Counted from the first letter of the stretch, positions 34,694 through 46,386 are shown. The stretch: DNA of 64,000 bases from Lasioglossum baleicum (GCF_051020765.1 NC_134929.1:3436786-3500785), one strand, 5' to 3'. Numbers and translations are program-made. Notes: generated by a model not told the origin, from the sequence alone.

Positions 34694-35208
34694 TGTTTCG
34701 TTGGCGAATTGTCGCCGGGCTGATTCAAGTTTAGCTCGACTTGATCAACCTAAGGATAGCCGTTCTATCCTTGAAAAAGGACCGGAGTGAATGGGTGCCA
34801 GAAATGTGGTCGAATCCTTCGTTTGAAGGGCAGAACTCCACTTTATTTTAACGCTCGCGTCGCGATCCGTTAATGTGTACAAAAGTCGGCGTGAAAATGC
34901 ACGCGCGAGCGATTCCGTTCGAAACTGATCACGAGGTAGTATTTGAGACGGACTGTTGGTCGAAAACAGCGTTACAACGTGACGGCGATCGAGTTGATTT
35001 TGAAGACGGTTCTCGAATGGGCAGGTGCCCATTGTGCCAGGTGCTGTCGACTTTGTTTTTATTTCTCAGATGTATCGATTTGATGATCGATCGCTCGCCG
35101 TCACGATTACGTAACAGTTGAGCGACGCATGCGTGACTTGGCAGCGCGTCGTTATTGGCCGACTCGTACCAAGCAGCATACGCGCCCGGGTATTGTGATT
35201 CCGAAACA
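34694..35208 (-). repeat. BEL 3' LTR
   Basis: This 515-bp LTR matches 37183-37672 almost base for base from ATTGTCGCCGGGCTG onward. A small insertion (TTGTGCCAGGTG type, near 35032) distinguishes it from the other copy. Confidence 0.88.
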
Positions 35209-35499
35209 TACCGCCCGCCTCGGATCTGTTGATCCGATGACCGTACAATTATTGACGAACTTCAGCGTGCGGCGCGAGGTTGTGGATGCCGAGTTCAACG
35301 CCTTTAATCTTAACCTATCGCGAGGTCTTAACCTACTATATACACGAACAGTATCTTAGTGTACTATATACAATGCATGTTGCCTATATACTACAATATA
35401 CAATCATGGCAAGTGACCGCCCCCCATGAGGCCTACGAGAACCCGTCTGAATTCTCTTGGTTGCCGCCCGCCAAGGAATTCAGTTCTGCTTGCGCAGTA

Positions 35500-37181
35500 T
35501 TTATGTCGACCGGGAGAAAGCATAATTGAGTGATCGGTCGCTTATACTCTCCGTGAGCCGTTCTGACGGTAACGACAAGCGAGACACCATCGTGGCCGGG
35601 ATGGCAGCGCAGTATGCGACCTACTTCCCATTAACTGGGTGGCGCGAGCGAATTTTTTATGATGACTATCCGCCCGGGTTTTGCGAGATTTGTGGAAACG
35701 CGCCATTTTCGGTTGTTGTTGGAGACTGTGTAAATAGTCTGTTGACCATGCTTGCCAAAAACTTTCCGACAACTGGCGCAAGAGTTGCCATCATGACATT
35801 TGATGTTCTCGGACATCCAACAACGTCGGAGCGGGAACCGCATTGAGCGCAGATCCTATTAAACGGTGACCCGGCGGAATGGCCGAATAGTCATGGACAT
35901 GATCGGACGCGGGAGCGAAGGGGCGCGAATTTAAACACGCGTCGATTTTCGTGGCAACCAAATGATTTTCGCACTCCTTTTCCGCGGGAGTAAGGTGTGT
36001 TTGCGCGGGGAGCTCTTCATTCTCCCAAGATTCACGCACCGCGATGTCTAATGCATCGGAGGTTATGGTGTGGAGTATGTGGACATTGCGAAGTGGTTGC
36101 GAGGGTGAATTAGGAAGGGGACCGGATAGGATCCAACCAAGAGTGGTGTTCTGCGCTACCGGTTCATTGGAATCGCCCTTTCTTACACCGTCGAGTAATA
36201 GCGATCCGTACACGTCAGCTCCAATAATCATTTCGATCGGGTCTTGACTAAAAGGTGTGTCGTCCGCAAGATCGAGACCCTGAATGTGCTCTAAATTGAA
36301 ATTACCGGTGACGCGATGTGGCAGGTAATTCGACAAAGATTTAACGATCAATGCGTTAGTGGAATTTGCGAAATCTGTTCTGCGGGTGGATGCGATTGTC
36401 AATTTTGTCGCCGCTGTACACCGTGTCTCACCATTACCGACGCCGGTGATTGAGATGGAGACGCGAGATCGCGGAGTTCGTAGCCGCTGAGCGAGATTTT
36501 CGGTAATTATCGATATGACGGATCCTTGATCGAGGAGAGCGCGAACGCGTTGCGTACGATTCGAACTGGAATGTACGTCGATTCGAGCGGTTGCGAGAAG
36601 AATATGAGCCGAAAGTGCGGTCGTTTGTAACACGGAGTGCGATGGTATCCGAATAGCGTTTGCATCCGACGTGGTACTCGCGAGACATGCCTCGCGCTCT
36701 GTTTCCGATTTCACCGCGTTGTCAAAGTGAAGCAAGGTGTGGTGTCGCTTTTTACAAGTGTGACACGTATAAGAGCTTGGACAAGATCGAATATTATGTT
36801 TCGTGCTCAGGCAGTTAATGCAACGACTTCCTTGCTTTACATACTCGAAACGTTGTGATACGGTTTTGTCCCGAAAGGTCTTGCATCGGTGCAGGGGGTG
36901 ATCCGCTTTGCACAGTGGACAACTTCGATCTGTCTGTGTCGTTGTGTGAGACTGAGCAGATTGCGTAGGACCTGATCTTGATGTGGATGAACGCGCGGAC
37001 GGGATGCTGGCCTGCGAGGTGGTCCGCGACAACGCTTCGAGAGACCGAATTCGCGATTCAAGAAAATCGTCGAGTTTTTGAAATGTGGGAAACTCCGTCG
37101 ACGTTCCCAATTCAAATTCCCAATCGCGACGCGACGTTTCATCGAGACAATTGACTACGAGACAGACGAGCAGTTCATCCC
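35500..37181 (-). pseudogene. BEL gag-protease fused to integrase tail
   Basis: The frame is open from the LTR junction at 37181 down to 35791. It encodes the C-terminal part of Gag with knuckles (CPLCKADHPLHRC, CINCLSTKHNIRSC, CHTCKKRHHTLLH). The DUF1758-type protease follows, with ALLDQGSVISIIT, MIIGADVYGSLLL and TTLGWILSGP. At about residue 387 of the 439-codon frame (about 35949) it jumps without loss of frame to the integrase C-terminus (CLNSRPFAP and GHRLIG). After the stop at 35791 another frame continues the integrase tail (SFWQAWSTDYLHSLQQQPK). RT and RNase H are absent. Confidence 0.85.
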
Positions 37182-37182
37182 A

Positions 37183-37672
37183 CGATTGTCGCCGGGCTGA
37201 TTCAAGTTTAGCTCGACTTGATCAACCTAAGGATAGCCGTTCTATCCTTGAAAAAGGACCGGAGTGAATGGGTGCCAGAAATGTGGTCGAATCCTTCGTT
37301 TGAAGGGCAGAACTCCACTTTATTTTAACGCTCGCGTCGTGATCCGTTAATGTGTACAAAAGTCGGCGTGAAAATGCACGCGCGAGCGATTCCGTTCGAA
37401 ACTGATCACGAGGTAGTATTTGAGACGGACTGTTGGTCGAAAACAGCGTTACAACGTGACGGCGATCGAGTTGATTTCGAAGACGGTTCTCGAATGGGCA
37501 GGTGCCCCTGTCGACTTTGTTTTTATTTCTCAGATGTATCGATTTGATGATCGATCGCTCGCCGTCACGATTACGTAACAGTTGAGCGACGCATGCGTGA
37601 CTTGGCAGCGCGTCGTTATTGGCCGACTCGTACCAAGCAGCATACGCGCCCGGGTATTTTGATTCCGAAACA
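37183..37672 (-). repeat. BEL 5' LTR, truncated at its gag side
   Basis: The outer end (CGAAACA, 37672) is intact, but the first 15 or so bases of the LTR at its gag side are missing compared with the other copy. The junction passes directly into gag codons (WDELLVCLVV on the minus strand). Confidence 0.85.
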
Positions 37673-37677
37673 ATATG

Positions 37678-37985
37678 CTTTATTAAAAAATCTAGTTTGA
37701 TTTTTAACTAAAAAAGTTTTATAACACAAGCTTATCTCTTCTAATAATAATATGATTTGATACGATTTGAGCCTTTATAAGTCTAAAAAGTAATAATGTG
37801 AGAATGTAGGTTCGCATGGCTCAGCGAGATAGCGCATCATCAAGTAAACTGTAAGTCCCGAGTTCGAATCCCGTCCACTCCATAAAAATTTCTTAATTGT
37901 AATTAAGGTCTTTTCGAAGACCAGGCGGCATATTCCCTCAAGCAGTGCATAGAAAGTATATACATACACCATAGTTTTTAGTTTT
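37678..37985. repeat. AT-rich segment with a tRNA-derived (SINE-like) piece
   Basis: From about 37812 the plus strand shows ATGGCTCAGCGAGATAGCGC (box A-like) and CCGAGTTCGAATCCCGTCC (strong box B). No acceptor stem pairs with the 3' end CACTCCA, so this is probably a SINE head and not a working tRNA gene. Confidence 0.5.
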
Positions 37986-38405
37986 TGTCTTTTTTTTTAA
38001 TTGAAGATTTTATTGAATGTTATTTACATATTCAATTTATATTTTTAAAATATTGGATTTACATTTTTTAAATATTTACTTTATATATTTTAAATATCTA
38101 CTTTATATCTCTTGAATATTTATTTTACATTTTTTAAATATCTCGTTTATATTCTCTGAATATTTAGCTTATATTTTTTAAATATGTAGTTTATATTCTC
38201 TGAATATTTAGCTTATATTTTTTAAATATGTAGTTTATATTCTCTGAATATTTAGCTTATATTTTTTAAACATTCAATTCATATTTCTTGTATATGTATA
38301 CAATATTCAGATCCAATATTTTTCTCATATTAAAAAATGTGGCTTAAAAAATATTTTTTCAATATTTGAAAAAAATATTTATACAATATTTTTGTGCTAC
38401 TAGGG
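37986..38405. repeat. AT-rich subterminal repeats and right inverted end of the 27-kb insertion
   Basis: About three copies of a 45-bp unit (TATTTAGCTTATATTTTTTA, then AATATGTAGTTTATATTCTC) occupy 38110-38280. The segment ends ATACAATATTTTTGTGCTAC and TAGGG, complementary to the left end at 11314. Confidence 0.75.
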
Positions 38406-38440
38406 CTGTATCATTTACTTGCTTCGATACGTTGATACAG

Positions 38441-39857
38441 GTGGTTCCATTGAACACTAGTAACCAGTCGTTACGGACAGTTGCACCGAAGGCCACGTTA
38501 ACCAGTAGCGGTTAGAGGTTGCTAATCCCTGCAACCGCTATGGTGGGCGGCAATCAGTCGAAGAAAACCGTAGCTATTCCAGCATCTGCGTTGAGCCAAT
38601 TAGCATTCGGACAGGCAGTTCTCTCGATCAACTCGAACGTGGGAAATATCGTAGTTCTACCAGCTCAGTGCATCCAGCAACAGGTTCGGTATATTTCAGA
38701 CAGAAAGAAAATTCTACCGGTACGAGAAGTAATTCCTAATTCCTAATACAGACATCGGACGACGCGAAGATCAAGTCCAAGCAAGCTATGCCCAGTCTTC
38801 TGGGCAGTACGCAGAACTTGGAAGCTTCGACAGGATATTTATATACCCGTTATAGAAAACAAGGGCTTCCAGAGATCCTACACCAGCGTCGAGCCCAACG
38901 GCATCAAGCCGAGAAAACCGTGTAATTGTACCAAGTCGCAGTGTCTTAAACTGTGAGTATACATATGTAATTGAACTGTCGTTGTTCAATTTTGTCAACT
39001 GTACACCTGTTATTATTCTAACTCGTCTTCCAAAAATTAAACGTCGACTCTCCGCTGTTTTGTTATGCGAATTGACAATTAAGAATCAATCCTGACGGAT
39101 TATGTGAATGTGTTTTACAATAGATACTGCGACTGCTTCGCAAACGGGGAGTTCTGCCACATGTGCAACTGTATACCAATTGCTCCAACAATCTCGGGAA
39201 CGGGGAGGACAGACAGCGAGCCATCAAGTCCTGCTTGGAACGCAACCCGAACGCGTGTCGCCCGAAGGTCGCGAGACCGGCGACGACATCCGTAGACACA
39301 ATAAGGGCTGTAATTGCAAGCATAGCGGATGTTTAAAAAATTATTGCGGATGCTACGAGGTGTGTACCGTTTATTCATAGACGCAGGACATTTTTATGAA
39401 TTTTCTAAACGACTATTTCAGGCCAAGATTCCTTGTTAAGCCAATTGTAAGGGTATCGCAACGTGGAGGAGCCGGATTTAGAAAAGAAATCTCTGAAGGA
39501 TCTTGCAGAAGCGGCTGAAGTTAGGACAACGCAGCTGACATTAAACAAGGCGAGGTTACAGATGTCCGAAATGGCCTTCAGACCGCCAACTATATCTAAC
39601 ACGGGCGCAAGGTATGCTTCTTCAATTATAATAGCAAGTTATTGATTTTATATATTTGATACATTCTTCTTCGCAGACAACCCTTCAACTTCCTGACCGA
39701 CAAAGTAGTCGAGATAACGTGCCAGTGTCTAATGGCTTAAGCCGACGAAGCGGAGCGTGACATGTTCGATGATGATACGTCTCAAAGATTGATAATCGAA
39801 GAGAATCGGTGTCTGAAGGAAATCATCGAATCGACTCACAAAGCCGAAGCTAGCTAG
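38441..39857 (+). pseudogene. LIN54: LIN54 pseudogene, CXC-domain exons
   Basis: Exons (about 38441-38681, 38752-38952, 39124-39359, 39422-39611, 39677-39857) are bounded by good splice signals, e.g. CT|GTGAGT and ACAATAG|A. They encode RKPCNCTKSQCLKL joined to YCDCFANGEFCHMCNC (first CXC motif), RRHNKGCNCKHSGCLKNYC (second), then EKKSLKDLAEAAEVRTTQLT and ITCQCLMA. This is the LIN54/Mip120 DNA-binding region and C-terminal helices. The parent protein binds cell-cycle-gene promoters in the MuvB/DREAM complex. The copy is dead: a TAG near 38512, at least two frame slips between the CXC motifs (about 39175 and 39285), another with a TAA near 39440, and a TAA near 39737. Retained introns make it an unprocessed pseudogene. 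Confidence 0.88.
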
Positions 39858-40803
39858 CAGTTACATTTCCAAGAGTTTACGGTTCCTTCGAATGTATTCG
39901 AAAGCAAGAAACTCGGACGCACTGGTTATATTATTGGTACTTCTTGATTTAATCGTTTGGCAGGGAACTTGCGGATGTATTGAAATTGTTGTAAACCCAA
40001 GATAATGGTAACAATGCTGATGCACAGTGCATTCGACCGGCTGTAATTAATCTACGATTTTACTTGTAATTAGAATGCGGATCTTTACGGCTTCTGAGAT
40101 GTTTATGAAATTCTACCAAGGCTGCTGGCACTTAAAAGTCGTCTCGGAACGACTGCAACTTGTATAAGCTTCCACAAACTACTTCGCAAGCTTATCCAAT
40201 GCTTTCTTATTAAGTAACAGTTTGCATAATTGCATAAAGAAGGAACAAATTGAAAATGGCATGGTTGAATGTACCCAGACAGCACAAATCCTTGATTCTG
40301 TCCAGGCCACATCTTGCCACATGTCGTCGTCGCCACAATGCGGGCCGATCGTGCCTGGTTTAACGATCGGGCCGTTGTAAGAGGGCAGCATAGCCGCACT
40401 AACTCTTCCTTTTTACTTATTTTGTACACATTCAAGGCGGGAAAATTAAATGATAGATTTTATTTATTGTAGTATTCCTAGACTGTTTGTGTGTATTAGA
40501 CTTCCTAGACTTTATGCAACATAAAAATTTTCTGCATCGATTGCAAGAGATAGAAACTAAATTGAATGTTACTTCTTCCCTCTTAACGGGTCTTTATGCA
40601 AAAAAAATTCTCGTCGTATAAGGGAAAAGAAAATTTATATTTTTTTATTTTTTAGTACGCCGCATGGGGAGTTGGTGAAGACATAGGGATTGTGATAGGG
40701 ACAATGACACAAGGAATAATAAATATTATAATTTTTTATTATTATAATATGCTTTATTATTGGAAATTACAAAAATTTACAATCTTTACATGGACCTAAA
40801 TCT
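39858..40803. other. 3' flank of the LIN54 pseudogene, no gene recognised
   Basis: No frame longer than about 110 codons and no domain. Part of it may be the old 3' untranslated region and downstream intergenic DNA. Confidence 0.3.
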
Positions 40804-41045
40804 ACAGAGTGAGTCACCTAACGTTTGCACCTCAAATATCTTTGTTGTTTCGAAAAATACGTAAAATATGGTAAAGACAAAGTTGAATGGTACAATGGGG
40901 CTGACACGATGCTAAAAAAATTTTGTTTTTATGTCATTTTTTTAGAGATATCAAGGTCATCTTGACTTTTTTAAATGGAGTGAGGTATTTTTTAATACAT
41001 CAATCGATGCAGCTGGACATTCGTTATCCAGAAAAAGTTATCTGG
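40804..41045. mobile_element. Half-element related to the MITE at 10296
   Basis: It starts ACAGAGTGAGTCACCTAACG and contains TTTTTTAAATGGAGTGAGG and CATCAATCGATGCAGCTGG, paralleling the left arm at 10296-10520. The mirrored arm is missing. Confidence 0.65.
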
Positions 41046-41258
41046 AAAAAGCTGCGAAAAAATTCCATCGGTATTAGATGGAATCTTGATCAGTAATGAA
41101 ACTGACAATAGCAGCAGTGTGAAAGTGATATACATTAAGTATTTGTTTGCATGTCACTATCAATAGTTGTTACTTATTTGAACGCCCGTTATCAGAACGC
41201 CTATATTTTCCTACGATTTTATTGTATATTATTGTACTAGTATATTTGTACTATTATA

Positions 41259-42767
41259 CAGGGTGTTTACCTACAGGTGGGAGAAAATTTAAGGGGTGGT
41301 TCTCGAAGATAATATAAGACGAAAATGAAGAATAAAAAAATTGCGATTTCGGCTTCGTTATTTAGTTATTAACAATTAAAAATCCGCCTAAAATGCTGCA
41401 ACACTTCTAACAATAGTATACGTTGCGTACGTCAGACAGGCGCGCGACAGTCTCGTATCAAGTGACAAACGCATGCATACCTTGGTTCTCAGTTGGGGCC
41501 CCAGCGAGGTGAAAATGTTTAAAAAAAACCGGTGGACGACATTGAACCTACCTACTCGTTAAAATCCACAAGGGCATTTTTAATATCCGCCCTATGGAAT
41601 TATCGAGTAGAAGGGGTCAATGCCCTTTCACTTTTAAATTCTTCTCACACATATCCACAAATCCTTATCCTGCACTATAATTGTTCATAACACCGTACCT
41701 AATATACTGGAATAAACGCTCTAGCACTATTTACAATATCATACACACGCACTACGAGTTTACAGAGCCATGCGATTTCTGCGAACGGAAATCTTCAATG
41801 CGTGCAAGAAGAATCGTCCGTACAAGCTAGTATCCGTATGCACACTGATTCAAGACAGCTAATGTGGTCAATGCACACACATGAGATATTTCGCGGTCAC
41901 AGACAGAATGAGAAAGAATTACGAAATTCGTGAAAACAGGATAGACAATGTATTGGTATAGCAACGCGCGATGTTTGGGCGGTAGTTTGCTGTAGATCTT
42001 CATTTGTTTTATCGATCTGGCATCGACCTCATCAGCTGTCTCGAATCAGTGTGCATACGGATGCTAGCTTGTACGGACGATTCTTCTCGCACGCGTCGGA
42101 GATATCCGTTTGCAGAAATCACACACGACCTCAAGATGTCCGTTTCGTCTGTGAGTGAGTCTCTCGCGACGTAGATCAAGTTCAATAAAGTGTAGTGTTT
42201 CAACATTAAAGGATTACCAGTTCTTTACATTCTCCTCATTCCCCTCAGTAAACTTGTACTCTCTGTAAACTCGTAGTGCGTGTGTATGATATTGTAAATA
42301 GTGCTAGAGCGTTTATTCCAGTATATTAGGTACGGTCTTATGAACAATTATAGTGCAGGATAAGGATTTGTGGATATGTGTGAGAAGAATTTAAAAGTGA
42401 AAGGGCATTGACCCCTTCTACTCGATAATTCCATAGGGCGGATATTAAAAATGCCCTTGTGGATTTTAACGAGTAGGTAGGTTCAATGTCGTCCACCGAT
42501 TTTTTAAACATTTTCACCTCGCTGGCGCCCCAAATGAGAACCAAGGTATGCATGCGTTTGTCACTTGATACGAGACTGTCGCGCGCCTGTCTGACGTACG
42601 CAACGTATACTATTGTTAGAAGTGTTGCAGCATTTTAGGCGGATTTTTAATTGTTAATAACTAAATAACAAAGCCGAAATCGCAATTTTTTTATTCTTCA
42701 TTTTCGTCATATATTATCGTCGAGAACCACCCCTTAAATTTTCTCCCACCTGTAGGTAAACACCCTG
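41259..42767. mobile_element. Foldback DNA transposon, 1.5 kb, TA duplication
   Basis: It starts CAGGGTGTTTACCTACAGG and ends in its complement, with TA on both sides. The arms (41259-41930 and 42060-42767) are inverted copies, e.g. CACAAGGGCATTTTTAATAT mirrored near 42445. No coding region. It abuts the 3' tail of the non-LTR element at 42768. Confidence 0.85.
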
Positions 42768-42989
42768 TATAATAATAATAATAATCTTTATTCTCCAATA
42801 TATGCCTTTCGGCGTTACATTTTTTCTCTTCTTTCTACATTTCGACACATTTCTTACATAATTACATTTTCTTACTTCTAGCTTATCTTAATATTTACAC
42901 AACAATTTACAGACTATGTATATCTTTGTTCCTCTCTACTTTTTGTCCCTATCTGTCTTTACCCTCTCTTGTCCTGCGCTACTTGTACA

Positions 42990-45500
42990 CTATTTTGTTT
43001 CCCACTCCTCTCTCTCTTTCTTCTCTACTCTTTCTCTGTTTTCTCTTAGCTTCCTTCCCCAATTTGCACCTTTCCCACTTTCGTCTAGTATTTCTTCTAT
43101 TTTTCCCTCTATTTCTTCCATCTCCCTACATCTTCCTATTAGGTGCTCTAACGTCTCCTCCTCTCCTCTACACATCCTGCATACTTTCTTCTCTTCTTTT
43201 TCCCAGAATTTATTTGCTCTTTCCTCGTTGCCACACCTCAGTCTTGCTATCGTCTTCACCTTATCCCCTTTTCTTCCTCTTTTTCCTATCAGGTATCTCG
43301 GTCTTCCCACCGTTCTTATCTCTTTGTACCTGGGCACACTTCTTGATTTCCATACTTTTTCTATCCTTTCTTGGTCCTGTACCTCCCTGTCTCTGCTTAC
43401 TACTTTCCCCTCTATTGTTCCTTCCTCTTCTCTTAGTCTTACTACCTCCTTTACCCCCATTCCGCATCGCCAATAGTATCTTTTTCTCTCTTCTCCCCAT
43501 CTATCTAGCTTTCCTTCTTCTTCATCCTTCTTTCTTTCTCTCCAGCATTCCTTTAATAACTTTCTGTTTCCGTCCTTACTAATTTTCTCCTCATATCTGA
43601 CCGCTCTCTTGCCTGCTTCTATTCTTATCTTGTCTTTCTTCATTTCGTCCCTTACTATGTAGCCTGGTGTTGTTCTTTCTACACCCAGTATCCATCTAAT
43701 GTATCTCTCTTGTAGTCTTTCCATCTCCTCTCTTTCTTCCCATCCCCAGATCTCTGCTCCATATAGTAATATTCCCCTCACCACCACGTCAAAAAGCTTC
43801 ATTCTCCACGTCACGTCTGCCTTGAACTTCCTCTCTCCTATCCCCCATAATCCTTCCATTACTTTCCTAGCCTTTCCTACTCTTTCTTTTATGTGCGCCG
43901 TTTCACTATTTGTCCTATTCAGTGTGTAGCCTAAGTATTTAATTTCTTTTACTTCTTCCACCTCTTTATCTCCCCACTTCCAGATCTCTCTCTTCCTTTT
44001 TCCTTTTCCGTTACTGCATATTAATACCTTTGTCTTTTCGCTATTCACCTCTAGTTTTTTCCTCTCAAAGTATCTGCTTGTCCTTTTTATCATCTCTTTC
44101 AGGCCCCTCTCATCTTCCGCCATAAGCACCATGCCATCTGCATATCCTAGAGACCAAATTTTCTCTTTTCCAATTACCACTCCTCCGTCTTGACCCATCC
44201 TCAGCGTACCCTCCAGGTCTGCCACATATATATTGAACAATGTCGGGCTCATCGGGCACCCCTGTCTCACTCCCTTCTCCACCCAGAATGGTTCCGACAT
44301 TTCTACCCCCACCCTCACTCTGCATCTCGTCTCCCTATATATTTCTTTTACTTTGTCTATTAACTTCTCTTCTATTCCCCTTTTTTCCATTGCCTTCCAT
44401 AGTACACCTCTATCCATTCTATCGAATGCAGCTCTTAGGTCGACAAATGCCATGCATACTTTTCCCTTCTTTTCTTTCAACCTTTTCCCTACCACATGTT
44501 TAATTATGTACACATTATCCATTCCCCCTCTCTTTTTCCTGAAACCCGATTGTGTCTCGTCCAATCCTTTTTTTTCTTCTAGGCTTTTTATTATCTTATC
44601 ATTTAGTATCATTGCGTAGATTTTGTACGCTGTCGCCGTCAGGGTCACTCCTCTGTAGTTCTCCGCGATGTCTTTATCCCCTTTTTTGTGTATGGGAACT
44701 ACTACTCCGTCCCTTCATTCGTCTACGTATCCCTCTCCTTTCCATATCTTCCAAATAACTTCTCCTAGTTTTTCTCCTATACTTTTTCCTCCTGCTATCC
44801 ATGCCTCGTTCTTTATCTGGTCTCTTCCCTCCGCTTTTCCTTTCTTTAATCTCTTTATTTTCTCCATCACTTCCGCTTTTATTTGTGATTCCTCCTCTTC
44901 CTCTGTAGCGTTTCCTTTCACCCTTCCGCTTTCTTTCTCCTCTGCCAATACCTTCTTTCTCTCTTCCCCCCCCCCTAATACATTCATGAAGTGTTTCCTC
45001 CATTGTACCATATTTATTTTGTCGCTCACCCTCACTTTTTTCTTCTTTTCTCTGTTTATGTATTTCCAAGCTTCCCCCTCGTCTCTGATTTCTTCTATCC
45101 TTTTTTCTTCTTTCTCTCTCCACTCTCTTTTCTTTCTTTCGCATAATTCTTTGTATTGTCTCCTCTCTTCTTTGAATTTTCCCGCTTCCACTTCCCCTCT
45201 CCCTTTCCCCTTTCTGATCTCTTTCCATGCCTTCTGCAATTTCTTTTTCCGTTCTCTGCATTCTCCATCCCACCATTCCGTTTTCCCGGTTATCCATTTC
45301 TTTTTCCATTTCTTCTTCTTGGTTTCTTTTTTTATTGTTTCTGCCAGCTCTTTCCATTCCTCTTCAACTCCTTGTTTCTCCCATTTCATCTCTTCTATTT
45401 TTCTTTTGAATTTTTCCATCTCTTCCTGTCCCCATACCTGCACTTCTCTCTCCTCTTCTTCCTCTTCTTTTTCCCATTTTGCTCCTTCTCCTCCGATCGT
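42990..45500 (-). pseudogene. Non-LTR ORF2: reverse transcriptase part
   Basis: The frame from 45443 to 42990 carries linker helices and the RT palm (SGFRKKRGGMDN, AFVDLRAAFDRMDR, GVRQGCPMSPTLFNIY). It then has the thumb region (EVNSEKTKVL, EIKYLGYTL) and a CCHC-like tail (CRMCRGEEETLEHLIGRC). Lesions: a TGA at 44715-44717 in place of Trp, and Gly instead of the second catalytic Asp in the YADD box (codon 44133-44135, YADG). It is also out of frame with the endonuclease part upstream. It cannot support retrotransposition. Confidence 0.85.
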
Positions 45501-45553
45501 GACTATTATCGGTTGGTGGTCCGACTCTATCCTTCTTTCTATTTTAAATTCTT

Positions 45554-46228
45554 CTATCTCTTCCCATATGACGCTTCATTTACTATTCCATAGTCTATCG
45601 TCGTTTCTATCTCGTTCCTGCTGAACGTTGTTTCCCCTTCTTCGTCTCCCTTCGTATTCCCATTCAATATTGTCCACCCCCTTTCCGTTACCATCTCCAT
45701 TAACTCTATTCCCTCACTGTTCATTGTCCGATCTTTTGGTTTTCTCTTCACCCTCTTGGTTGTTTCCTCTTCTTCTCTATCTCCCTTTTCCCCTATTCTT
45801 GCATTAAAATCTCCTATTATTATCATTTTTCCCTCTTCTCCTTCCTCTCTTACCACCTTCTCTAGTTTTCTCAGTTTTTCCGTACTTCCTCCCCTGTTGT
45901 ATACCGTTATTATCCTCCATGTTGTGTCACCCATCTTCGCTCTTCTCTCTTGTATCCCCTCTTCCTCTGTTTCACTTTCCTTTTCCACCGCTATTTCTTC
46001 TCTTACTCCTGTTATGATTCCACCTCTAGCTCTCCCTTTCTTCTCTACACGCTCTGCTCCTTGACATTTCCACTTCCAGCCTTTTGGCATCTTCCTACTC
46101 CACCCTTCCCATTCTCTTTCCTCTATCCACGTCTCCGTCATTCCTATTATCTCGTATCCTCTTATATAATTCCAGAAGTCTTCGTCATTGTCCCTTATCC
46201 CTGCAACATTCCATGATAACACCTTCAC
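45554..46228 (-). pseudogene. Non-LTR ORF2: APE-type endonuclease part
   Basis: MKVLSWNVAGIRD opens the domain, followed by GMTETW, ITVYNRGG and IIGDFNARIG, the metal-binding and catalytic motifs of AP-endonuclease-like domains. It nicks target DNA to prime reverse transcription. The frame ends at 45554 and the RT part resumes in another frame at 45443, so at least one indel lies between. Confidence 0.85.
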
Positions 46229-46386
46229 TCCTTTCTCGTCTTTTCCTCCCTATCTTCCCCCTCTTTCTCCTCTGCCTCTGCCCCCTCTTCCTCTGCTTCC
46301 CTTTTCTCCTCTCTTTGTCTCCTTCTTTTCTATTAGCTGTTCTCTGAGATCGTTCCAAATCCATACTTTTTATTCTATCCATATCT

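Larger units (their letters stand above)
34694..37672 (-). mobile_element. BEL/Pao retrotransposon, internally deleted, ATATG duplication
   Basis: The outer ends are TGTTTCG and CGAAACA, flanked by ATATG on both sides (34689-34693, 37673-37677), the 5-bp duplication usual for BEL/Pao. LTR copies occupy 34694-35208 and 37183-37672. The interior keeps part of gag, the protease and the integrase tail. Two deletions are evident: one removed the last bases of the 5' LTR, the primer site and the start of gag; another removed RT, RNase H and the integrase core. Confidence 0.88.
11314..38405. mobile_element. 27-kb composite insertion bounded by CCCTAGTAGCAC inverted ends
   Basis: The left edge reads CCCTAGTAGCACAAAATATT. 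The right edge is its near-exact complement, ending GTGCTACTAGGG at 38405. LIN54-like exons lie directly outside both edges. Inside are AT-rich subterminal repeats, the two-gene transposon remnant (25256-34402) and five later insertions with their own target duplications. The simplest reading is one large DNA transposon that landed between LIN54 exons and was later filled. I could not resolve its target duplication. The left 1.4 kb is itself partly palindromic, so an independent MITE at the left edge remains possible. Confidence 0.55.

Noticed and set aside
37812..37880. Functional tRNA gene
   Set aside because: Boxes A and B are good but no acceptor stem pairs; more likely a SINE head. The same holds for 26222-26288.
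40103..40435. 110-codon minus-strand ORF downstream of the LIN54 copy
   Set aside because: No recognisable domain, an overlapping alternative frame of similar length, and no splice or promoter context.
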